A stretch of DNA of 39,039 nt from Microbacteriaceae bacterium. Its GTDB lineage: Bacteria; Actinomycetota; Actinomycetes; Actinomycetales; Microbacteriaceae. The notes under the pieces were generated by a model. That model did no database searches. It saw only the letters and a list, made by a program, of their open reading frames with translations, and was not told the DNA's origin. Location: assembly GCA_025464895.1 (NCBI GenBank), contig JAODMG010000005.1, forward strand, positions 1 to 39,039, in the 5' to 3' direction. Below are positions 27,916-35,878 of this stretch, one piece after another; position 1 is the stretch's first letter; every line of letters begins with the position of its first letter. A program made the position numbers and the translations under genes.

Positions 27916-28913
27916 CAAACGCACAGGACACGACGACCACCGCAGCACCGGCATCAACTCCAGCGCCGACCAGGAGCATGCTCGGACGCTTGCCCGCTGC
28001 CGCGATCGTCGGCCTCTTTCTGGTGATCGTGATCGTCTTCTTCAGCACGTCCGCCAGCGGATTCCTCACGCTGAACAACGTGACAACGATCATCTCTTCG
28101 GCAAGCGTGATCATGATCGCCGCGTTAGGCCAGCTGCTCGTTGTCATCTCGGGCGGCTTCGACCTCTCCGTCGGGGGAGTCATTCCGTTGGCCGCCGTGC
28201 TGTTCTCTGCACTCACCACCAAGGGCTGGCCGATGCCTGGGGCCCTGCTCGCTTGCCTCGTGGTCGGCGTGGTGGTCGGGCTCATCCACACCTTCTTCAT
28301 CGTCTATCTGAAGGTGAACCCGCTCATTACGACCCTCGCCACCCTTTCTGTAACTGGCGGAATCGCCTTCATCACCGCCAACGGTCAGACGCTTTCGCTG
28401 CCGCCCGCGGCCGGCATCCTCGGTGACCAGGTCTTTGGCACACTTCCGTGGCACGTCCTGCTCATGGTGCTGCTGGTCGTGTTGATGCACTTTGTCCTGC
28501 AGCATTCGATCCTCGGCCGCCGCATCTACATGATCGGAGGCAACCCGGAAGCGGCGCGCATCGCCGGCGTCCGGGTAGTCGTCATCGGAGGATCCGCCTA
28601 CGTGCTTTCCGCGGTATTCGCGTCGTTCGCCGGGGTTGTTCTCGCGAGCCAGTTGCTCGCGGCATCCGGAACCATGGGGAGTCAGATCACCCTGCAGAGC
28701 CTGGCCGCGGTGGTCCTCGGTGGGGCTGCTCTGACCGGTGGCCGAGGCAGCGTGCCCGGCGCCGTGGTCGGCGTGCTTCTGCTCGGCGTCATCGCGAACG
28801 GAATGACCATCCTTCTCATCCCGAGTTTCTACCAACAGGTTGTCTCCGGCGTCGTCCTGCTCGCAGCAGTCACGTTCAGCCGGTTACAGGAGCGAGCAAA
28901 ACGCGCCGCTTAG
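27912..28913 (+). CDS. RbsC-type ABC transporter permease
   Basis: GQLLVVISGGFDLSVGGVIPLAAVLFSALT...GRRIYMIGGNPEAARIAGVRV...LQSLAAVVLGGAALTGGRGSVPGAVVGVLLLGVIANGMTIL; 4-bp overlap with ATPase. Confidence 0.95.
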   Translation: MTNAQDTTTTAAPASTPAPTRSMLGRLPAAAIVGLFLVIVIVFFSTSASGFLTLNNVTTIISSASVIMIAALGQLLVVISGGFDLSVGGVIPLAAVLFSALTTKGWPMPGALLACLVVGVVVGLIHTFFIVYLKVNPLITTLATLSVTGGIAFITANGQTLSLPPAAGILGDQVFGTLPWHVLLMVLLVVLMHFVLQHSILGRRIYMIGGNPEAARIAGVRVVVIGGSAYVLSAVFASFAGVVLASQLLAASGTMGSQITLQSLAAVVLGGAALTGGRGSVPGAVVGVLLLGVIANGMTILLIPSFYQQVVSGVVLLAAVTFSRLQERAKRAA

Positions 28914-28960
28914 CACCAACTGTTCCATTCCGCACCAGAACGAAAGAGAGAAGCCCAGCA

Positions 28961-30100
28961 ATGAAACGCACACAGAAACGCTTAGCCATCCTCGTCTTCA
29001 CCTGTATCGCCGCATTAGTACTCAGCGCATGCTCCGGCACCGCCGCGGCCACCGGAGGAATCAAGGGCGACAGCCTCAAAGGAGTAAAACTGGCGTTCGC
29101 GGTGTCGACGGCCGCGGCATCGGTGGATGTCTCGCAAGCGAACATCTTCGTCAAGCAGGCCGAGAAACTCGGCGCGACGGTTCACATCTATGACAACAAC
29201 AGTGACGCGGCAACCATGTTGAGCAACGCGTCGCTGATGGCGGCGGCGAAGCCCGACGTGATCGTCGAGTACCCGTCCGCGGCCAACGCCACCGACCGGG
29301 TCGGCCAGACCTTCACGGCGGCGGGCATCCCCTGCATCGCCATCAACGTTCCGGTGAAGGGCTGCAGCTTCTTCAACTTCGATCAGCCCGCGCTGGCCGC
29401 GCTGGGAGCGGAGACGATCGCGGCGAAGATGAAGGAGAAGGGATGGGATGGGACCAACACGACAGTCGTGATCGGGCAGGCATCCCAGCTCGGCGCATCA
29501 GTGAATATCGCGGTGACCAGCTTCTACGCCAAGCTCTCCGAGCTCGTTCCCGGAATGACCAAGGTCGCGGCATCCGACATCGGACCGTCAACGACCAAGA
29601 TCAACTCGCAGGGACTGCAGGTGGATACCGGCATCACCTTGGACGGCGGTTTCAGCGCCGTACAGACCGCGTTGCAGACGATTCCCGCCGACCGGAATGT
29701 CGTCGTGTACTCCGTAGCGGATGACTCCACCCAAGGCGCAATTCGCGCACTCACCGCACAGAACCGGCAGTCGCGAGCCATGGTGTCCGGCTACGGGGGA
29801 GCGGATACGAGCCTTAGCGCGATTCGCGCCGGTGGGATCTGGGTCAGCGACCAGGTCGGCTTCTTCCCGTACTGGGGAGAATTCCTCCTCGCTATGGCCG
29901 TTGCCATGCACAACGGCGTCACGCCTCCTGCGCTGACCGCGCCGTCCCAGGTGGTCATCACCAAGGACAACATCGACAAGTACTTCAAGCCAGGCACGTC
30001 GGAGGTCACCATGATGCCCGCGATTCCCAAGGAGTCGGAGTACCTGCTGAAGACCGGCATCCTGCAGAAGTTCGGCAACATCCAGGGCGCAACCAGCTAG
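28961..30100 (+). CDS. Sugar-type ABC transporter substrate-binding lipoprotein
   Basis: MKRTQKRLAILVFTCIAALVLSACSGTAAATGG lipobox; periplasmic-binding fold, EYPSAANATDRVGQTFTAAGIPCIAINVPVKGCSFFNFDQP. Confidence 0.9.
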   Translation: MKRTQKRLAILVFTCIAALVLSACSGTAAATGGIKGDSLKGVKLAFAVSTAAASVDVSQANIFVKQAEKLGATVHIYDNNSDAATMLSNASLMAAAKPDVIVEYPSAANATDRVGQTFTAAGIPCIAINVPVKGCSFFNFDQPALAALGAETIAAKMKEKGWDGTNTTVVIGQASQLGASVNIAVTSFYAKLSELVPGMTKVAASDIGPSTTKINSQGLQVDTGITLDGGFSAVQTALQTIPADRNVVVYSVADDSTQGAIRALTAQNRQSRAMVSGYGGADTSLSAIRAGGIWVSDQVGFFPYWGEFLLAMAVAMHNGVTPPALTAPSQVVITKDNIDKYFKPGTSEVTMMPAIPKESEYLLKTGILQKFGNIQGATS

Positions 30101-30179
30101 CCAGCCCCGGCGGTGGCGTCTCGCAACCCGCTGGGCGCCACCGCCCACCCGGTATCCGTTCACAACCAAGGAGCAGTAC

Positions 30180-30977
30180 ATGCAGATCGACTTCAGCGCG
30201 GCCGTTGAGGTGGTCGACCTCGGCCATCTGATGACGAGCGACATGCCGAGTTTTCCGAGCGCCCCTCCGTTCAGGATGGTGCCCTACTACCGCCTCGGGG
30301 ACTTCGAACTCGCCAACGGTTACTGGGGCTGCAACGAGTTCGTGACCATGTCCGGACACTCCGGGACGCACCTTGATGCCTTCGGCCACGTGGCCCAGGA
30401 CGGCAAGGTGTTTGGTGGCACCGATGCGCTCGATGCGCAGGATGGGCTCGCCGGTCTGGTCGTGAACGCGATCCACCAGGTTGCACCGATCGTGCGCCGC
30501 GGAGTACTTCTCGACGTCGCGACCTTCCTCGGGGTCGACTCGCTCGACGGGGGAGCAGTGATCGGCCCAGATCTGATCCTGTCCACCGCGGAGTGGGCAA
30601 ACGTCGATTTTCGCCCCGGCGATTGCGTGCTCATCCGCACCGGCTGGGAGCGGCATTGGAGCGATGCACAGCGGTACCTCGGATTCGTCGACGGCGTCCC
30701 CGGGATCGACCTGGATGCCGCGGTGCTGTTGGCCGAGCACGGAGCGTTCCTCATCGGTGCGGACACCGGGGGAGTAGAGGTCAGCTTCGCGGTCGAATCG
30801 GAGTTGCCCGTCCACATGGAATTGCTTGCCAAGCGAGGGATCCACCTGCTCGAAAATCTGTCGTTGCAAGCGTTGGTACCCCACGGTAAAGCGGAATTCG
30901 TCTTCTTCTGCTCGCCCCTTAAATTGCGTGGCTCGAGCGGGTCACCGGTGCGTCCGGTTGCGGTGTTCCAGAGCTAA
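30180..30977 (+). CDS. Cyclase family protein (PF04199-like metal-dependent hydrolase)
   Basis: VVDLGHLMTSDMPSFPSAPPF...TMSGHSGTHLDAFGHVAQDGKVFGG (HxGTHxDxxxH)...GVLLDVATFLG...DCVLIRTGWERHW. Confidence 0.92.
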   Translation: MQIDFSAAVEVVDLGHLMTSDMPSFPSAPPFRMVPYYRLGDFELANGYWGCNEFVTMSGHSGTHLDAFGHVAQDGKVFGGTDALDAQDGLAGLVVNAIHQVAPIVRRGVLLDVATFLGVDSLDGGAVIGPDLILSTAEWANVDFRPGDCVLIRTGWERHWSDAQRYLGFVDGVPGIDLDAAVLLAEHGAFLIGADTGGVEVSFAVESELPVHMELLAKRGIHLLENLSLQALVPHGKAEFVFFCSPLKLRGSSGSPVRPVAVFQS

Positions 30978-31053
30978 CTCGAGTATGAAGGAGCCATCCC
31001 GGTTCCTCCGAAGTTGGATGCACGCGCCCCGCGGGCCCGGAGCTACTTCTCGT

Positions 31054-31803
31054 CTAGACGGACGGGTTCAGCCCGTAGACATCCAGATATCCGCACATAC
31101 CGAAGGCATGTGCATCCGGCGTCAGGCGACTCTGGACTTTGGCGTCGGCGAGATGGCTGGCGTCGCCCGCCTCCAGGCCGCTGAGGAAGTCCGCGGTCTG
31201 TTCGGCCGCAGCTGACGCGCCGAGCGACCAGGTCTTTCGCCAGTTCGCGAGATTCGGGGCGACGAGCGCACGGGCAGCGTCGTAGGTGGGCGTCAGGGCC
31301 GCGGTCCCGTGCTCCTCGACGGCACGCCGCAGGGCCAGGAACCCGTCGACGGCGAGACGCTGACGTCGCCGTGCCGAGGCCTCGATCTCGTCGTCCGGGG
31401 GCCCACCGAGCTTCGACGGCAGCGTCGCGGCCGCACGGTAACGGTCCCGATCGGCCAGGTACTCGGGTGGGAACGTCATCATCGCGTCGCCCGCCTCTGG
31501 CAGCCCGCTGTTCTGCATGATTACGAGCAGCTGCAGGTCGCCGTCGTTGACCAGCCGATGGATGACTCCTGGGCTGAACCAGACCACCGCCGACGGAAGG
31601 AGCGGAGTCTCGGTAAAGCCATCGACGCTCAGGGTCTGCACCCGCCCCTGTCCGCCGAGAACCACATAGGCCTCGCTGCAGGATGTGTGCAGGTGCGGGG
31701 TTCCTCCCGCCAAACCGTCCGATGCGACCCACGAGTAGACCCGAAGGCGCGAGACGCTCGTGCCGCCGGGGAAATAGGTCACAGGCGCGACTCCGTTGGT
31801 CAT
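31054..31803 (-). CDS. Cupin-domain protein
   Basis: MTNGVAPVTYFPGGTSVSRLRVYSWVASDGLAGGTPHLHTSCSEAYVVLGGQGRVQTLSVDGFTETPLLPSAVVWFSPGVIHRLVNDGDLQLLVIM; H-x-H...E...H cupin metal ligands. Confidence 0.88.
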   Translation of the reverse strand: MTNGVAPVTYFPGGTSVSRLRVYSWVASDGLAGGTPHLHTSCSEAYVVLGGQGRVQTLSVDGFTETPLLPSAVVWFSPGVIHRLVNDGDLQLLVIMQNSGLPEAGDAMMTFPPEYLADRDRYRAAATLPSKLGGPPDDEIEASARRRQRLAVDGFLALRRAVEEHGTAALTPTYDAARALVAPNLANWRKTWSLGASAAAEQTADFLSGLEAGDASHLADAKVQSRLTPDAHAFGMCGYLDVYGLNPSV

Positions 31804-31903
31804 GGCCGACTCCAATCGATCTCTACTCCAAGGTACTTGGGTACTTCTCCGGCTCGCGCGCGAAAGCGCGATACCCGCCCCGGCCGCTTACCACCTAGGT
31901 TAC

Positions 31904-32425
31904 TTACGGTTCGAACGGGCCCTCGTGCTTCACTTCAGGGTCGCCCAGAACCGCGCGCACGAATCCCTCGGCGTGCTTGCTGAGGTCGATGATCTGTTTC
32001 TCTCGAGCCGCGTCGACGTCGAAGCCGATGTACGCGAGCGGGGGACGCTTCCGCGCGTTCGCCGAGCAGCCAAGGTTCGCGCAGATCAGGGTGCCGACGG
32101 TGTCGCCCTTCCTACCGGCATCGCCGGCTCGCTTCGCGCCGTAGAACACGACCTCGTTCGTGAGGGTGATGTCCTGGCACCAGGAGCACTGGGCTCGGGT
32201 GCGGGGCACCACTTCGGACTGCCGAAGCAGCACACCGACAGGGGAGTCGTCGAGCCGGACGACGACGTAGGCACGGCGCGGTGACCTGCGGTCGCGCCAT
32301 CCGAAGTAGTCCAACCGATCCCAATCGATCGTGGCGAAATCGAGCGGGAGCGAGAGGTCAGTGATCTCCTTGTGGGAGGCGTTGACGAATGACTGGAGGA
32401 TCTGGGTTTCTGACAGTGGGAGCAT
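31904..32425 (-). CDS. FBP-domain protein with C-terminal treble-clef zinc finger (EF-G-binding-like)
   Basis: QSFVNASHKEITDLSLP...DYFGWRDRRSPRRAYVVV...QCSWCQDI...GTLICANLGCSANARKRP; CxxC...CxxxxC-type zinc ligands. Confidence 0.8.
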   Translation of the reverse strand: MLPLSETQILQSFVNASHKEITDLSLPLDFATIDWDRLDYFGWRDRRSPRRAYVVVRLDDSPVGVLLRQSEVVPRTRAQCSWCQDITLTNEVVFYGAKRAGDAGRKGDTVGTLICANLGCSANARKRPPLAYIGFDVDAAREKQIIDLSKHAEGFVRAVLGDPEVKHEGPFEP

Positions 32426-32897
32426 GATGGGTCACCAATCGAATCGACCCTTGCCGGGGTCGCGTTGGCGGGCAGTTGCCCGCGGTTTGAGCTGGAAGGT
32501 CGCGTTTCGATGAACCGCGGCACGGACGGCCGGCATGATTCACGGCGCGCACTCTCGCCGATTCAGCGAGGATGATCGTCGAGGCAGCGTCGCTACCTCC
32601 TGCCGGCGAGGGAGACGCCGACAACCTCCTGACGCCCTGCGGGCGATGGGGCGAGCGAGAACAACATCTCGCAATCGTATCAAGCGTGTGCACAGAGACA
32701 TCCCTATGACTCCAGCGGGCCGCTGTCAGCAGGGGACTTTCAGACAGGATTCCGTAGTGTTACATGGCCGTGACATTTGCCCTTCGTAGCCCCTCGTTTT
32801 CCCGCCGCGTCAAGTCGATGCGGCGTTACCTGACCCTCAGTCGGCACCATCGCGTGAAACCTCAAGAATCGCCAAACGACCGCACTCGAGATCTCGG

Positions 32898-34904
32898 ATG
32901 ACGTGGGTTGAAACGAAGGTGACGGACCAGTCCGTCGCCCCCATCCACGTCCAACCGCCGACGGCCAGCCCGCCGCGGCGAGCTCCGCGCTGGGTTCGTT
33001 GGTCACTGTTGGCGCTCGTGGCCTGCTCTGCGGCTGTCTACGGCTGGGATGCGAGCAGGACCGGATACTCCGACTACTACGCGACGGCAGCTAGAAGCAT
33101 GGCTACGAGCTGGAAGGCATTCTTCTTCGGAGCTTTCGATCCGCAGTCAACAATCACTCTTGACAAGCTTTCCGGGTTTCTCATTCCCCAAGCGCTCTCC
33201 GTTCGACTGTTCGGCTTCAGTCCGTGGTCGCTCGCCATGCCACAGGTTGTCGAGGGTCTCATCACCATCGTCGCCGTGTACTTCATCATCCGCCGATGGA
33301 TAGGCCCGATCGGCGGCTTGGTCGGCGCGACCCTCATGGCCGCGACTCCGCTGTTGGTGTCGATGTTCTCGCACCCCATGGAAGACGGCATGCTCACCAT
33401 GTTCTCGATCCTGGCGATTGGCGCACTGCAGTTGTGCATCGACACGCAGAAGCATCGCTACCTGCTGCTCGCCGGCGCGTTTATCGGTCTCGGATTCCAA
33501 GCGAAGATGATGCAGGCGTGGCTTCTACTGCCCGCGATGGCATTGGTCTATCTCGTGGTCGCCGCCGGCCCGATCGTACAGAAGCTGTGGCGACTCTTCG
33601 CGGCGGCGGTGGTCACGCTCGTCGTGTCATTTTCCTGGATGACGGCGATCGCCCTGGTGCCCGCGAACAGCCGTCCGTTCATCGACGGAACCACCGACAA
33701 CAACATCTTCTCTATGGTGCTCGGCTACAACGGCATCAACCGCTTCATTTCAAACTTCGTGCCGGGGGCCCTGACCAACGACCCGATCTCCCGGGGACCA
33801 CTGGACGCCCATCCAGTAGGCCTCGTGCCGACAGCGCTTACCCATAGCCCGCTGAAGCTTTTCGTTCCGGTCTACGCAAGCCAGATCGGATGGCTGTACC
33901 CGCTCGCAGCCCTGGGACTGGTGCTCGGCATCTTTGTGATTCAAAAGTCCAAAAAAGAAGGCACCGCGCAGCGAGGATTGCGCTCCGCAGTCTTGCTCAA
34001 CGGAAGCCTCCTACTCACCCTGGGCGGCGTGATGAGCGTGATGAACTTTCCGCACACCGCCTACCTCGCGAGCATGGCCTTTCCGTTGGCCGCCCTCGGA
34101 GGCGTCGGCCTCATCCTGGCCTGGCGCGATCCACATGTCCGACGATCGAAGCTCCGCTTCGCTCTGCCCATCGCCGTCGCGACCCAGACGGTGTGGTCTC
34201 TCGCGTTGATGGCGAACTACCCGCATTTCGCGGGATGGCTTCTTGGCGTCGTGGGTGTGCTCGGCGGCGTGCTGTCACTGACCCTGTTGGGCCACGCACT
34301 GGGCTGGGAATACACGAAGCGACGGTGGCCGATGGCCGCAGTCCTGGCGGTCGTAATGCTCGCCCCGCTGGCATGGTCGTTGTCCACTCTCGACAACCCC
34401 TATGCGGGAACGGCGAACGACGCGTATGCCGGTCCGCCCGCGCCCGCGGTTCAGCGATCGTTTGCCCAATCCCAAGGCAGCTACGGCATCGGGCTGGACT
34501 CCAACCTGGCCACGCCGTCGACCTTCCGGCTCGAGACCAGCATCTACAACTACGCCAAGGCGCACAGCGGAAACCTTCAGTTCGTGCTCGCGACGGACTC
34601 CTGGCGCAGCGCGGCTCCCATCATCATGAACGGGGGCGGGAGGGTGCTACCGATGGGCGGATACTCATCCCGCGTCGCAGCACCGAGCGCATCCGGCCTT
34701 CGGCAACTGGTTGCCGCGAACAGCGTCCACTACGTCCTGCTCACCGGGGCAGACTCCAAGAGCGGTGTCAGCACCCCGAATGTCTTTGAGATCCATCACT
34801 GGGTCCAGACCGCCTGTCGGCTCGTACCCCCATCGGACTACCACCGCGGCACGTCCTCGAGCGCGACTATCGCCGTCGATCAGCTGTACGACTGCCAGGA
34901 GTAG
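32898..34904 (+). CDS. GT39/ArnT-like polyprenol-phosphate glycosyltransferase (membrane)
   Basis: GYSDYYATAARSMATSWKAFFFGAFDPQSTITLDKLSGFLIPQALSVRLFGFSPWSLAMPQVVEGLITIVAVYFIIRRWIGPIGGLVGATLMAATPLLVSMFSHPMEDGMLTM; multiple TM segments. Confidence 0.92.
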   Translation: MTWVETKVTDQSVAPIHVQPPTASPPRRAPRWVRWSLLALVACSAAVYGWDASRTGYSDYYATAARSMATSWKAFFFGAFDPQSTITLDKLSGFLIPQALSVRLFGFSPWSLAMPQVVEGLITIVAVYFIIRRWIGPIGGLVGATLMAATPLLVSMFSHPMEDGMLTMFSILAIGALQLCIDTQKHRYLLLAGAFIGLGFQAKMMQAWLLLPAMALVYLVVAAGPIVQKLWRLFAAAVVTLVVSFSWMTAIALVPANSRPFIDGTTDNNIFSMVLGYNGINRFISNFVPGALTNDPISRGPLDAHPVGLVPTALTHSPLKLFVPVYASQIGWLYPLAALGLVLGIFVIQKSKKEGTAQRGLRSAVLLNGSLLLTLGGVMSVMNFPHTAYLASMAFPLAALGGVGLILAWRDPHVRRSKLRFALPIAVATQTVWSLALMANYPHFAGWLLGVVGVLGGVLSLTLLGHALGWEYTKRRWPMAAVLAVVMLAPLAWSLSTLDNPYAGTANDAYAGPPAPAVQRSFAQSQGSYGIGLDSNLATPSTFRLETSIYNYAKAHSGNLQFVLATDSWRSAAPIIMNGGGRVLPMGGYSSRVAAPSASGLRQLVAANSVHYVLLTGADSKSGVSTPNVFEIHHWVQTACRLVPPSDYHRGTSSSATIAVDQLYDCQE

Positions 34905-35036
34905 AGGCACCTCATCCCGCATTCCCGCCGGCCTCCTCGAACGGAGCTAGGTGCACAGAACGCGCATAGGCCGCCCATAGGAGGCTCATAGAAGCGGTTG
35001 GCATCCTCTAAATAGATTCCGTTAGGAGGAGCCATC

Positions 35037-35792
35037 ATGAACTACGACCCAACAAGCCCCCACCAGTTAAGAGCACGGCGATTGCTGTCGAACAGAAGTG
35101 GATGGATCGCGGTCGCTGCGTTCTCTGCCGTGATCGGGCTTGCCGGCTGCGCCGCCACGACCCCGTCGGCAACAGCCGCGACCCCGTCGGCAACAGCTAC
35201 GGCACACGCGGGGCACGGCATGCCCGCCGCCGGCGGTGGGGGATCCAATTCTCGCTCTGGACCGGCAACGGGGGGAACATCCGGCACGGTCAGCAACCCG
35301 TCAACGTCGGGCTTCACGCTGACGACATCAGCGAATCAGAAGGTGACCATCAAGGAGGATTCCTCTACGACGTACCAGAACGGCACGAGCGCGAGCTCGG
35401 CGAGTGCCATCACATCAGGTGCCACGGTCCTCGTACTGGGGATGGTGAGCGGAACGACCATCACGGCCACGCAGGTCACCATGCAACCGACATCGGGCGG
35501 TGGGCCCACGACTTACTCGGCGTCAGCGGTGGTTCCCTTCAAGCAGGGTTCACCCAGCGCGGCAAAGTCGGATGGCCAGATCCCGACGAACTACACCGAG
35601 GGATCGGGAACGATCCAAAGTGGATCGATAGCGGACCAGGCGGCGGAAGCCGCGCTGGCCGCCTACTCCGGAGGCGTCGTCGACCGTGTTGTGAAGTTGA
35701 GCAACGGCGAGTACGAGGTCCACTACATCGGGGTCAACTGGCCGCACCACATCTTCGTCAGTACGGACTTCACGGTGGTGGGCGCCAACTAG
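35037..35792 (+). CDS. Secreted lipoprotein with DUF5666-like and PepSY-like regions
   Basis: AFSAVIGLAGCAATTPS lipobox; STSGFTLTTSANQKVTIKEDSSTTYQNG...TTITATQVTMQP; C-terminal AAEAALAAYSGGVVDRVVKLSNGEYEVHYIGVNWPHHIFVSTDFTVVG. Confidence 0.75.
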   Translation: MNYDPTSPHQLRARRLLSNRSGWIAVAAFSAVIGLAGCAATTPSATAATPSATATAHAGHGMPAAGGGGSNSRSGPATGGTSGTVSNPSTSGFTLTTSANQKVTIKEDSSTTYQNGTSASSASAITSGATVLVLGMVSGTTITATQVTMQPTSGGGPTTYSASAVVPFKQGSPSAAKSDGQIPTNYTEGSGTIQSGSIADQAAEAALAAYSGGVVDRVVKLSNGEYEVHYIGVNWPHHIFVSTDFTVVGAN

Positions 35793-35822
35793 CTACGCCG
35801 CGATTCTCGCCGCTGTGAAGAC

Positions 35823-35855
35823 CGAGAGGGGCCGTGCTTTGTACGGCCCCTCTCG
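35823..35855. terminator. Bidirectional hairpin terminator candidate
   Basis: Perfect 13-bp stem CGAGAGGGGCCGT / ACGGCCCCTCTCG with 7-nt loop, in the gap between convergent genes. Confidence 0.85.
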
Positions 35856-35878
35856 TATGTTTGGGCCACGCCCCGGGC

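Noticed and set aside
28448-28960. N-terminal extension of the second binding protein ORF (track start 28448)
   Set aside because: Overlaps the permease in another frame; ATG 28961 gives a proper signal peptide and lipobox.
32733-32747. GGGACTTTCAGACAG as a DosR box
   Set aside because: Only the left half-site matches; the CCC half-site is missing.
32535-32789. 84-aa ORF in the 470-bp gap
   Set aside because: No RBS or recognisable motif; Arg-rich composition typical of non-coding high-GC DNA.
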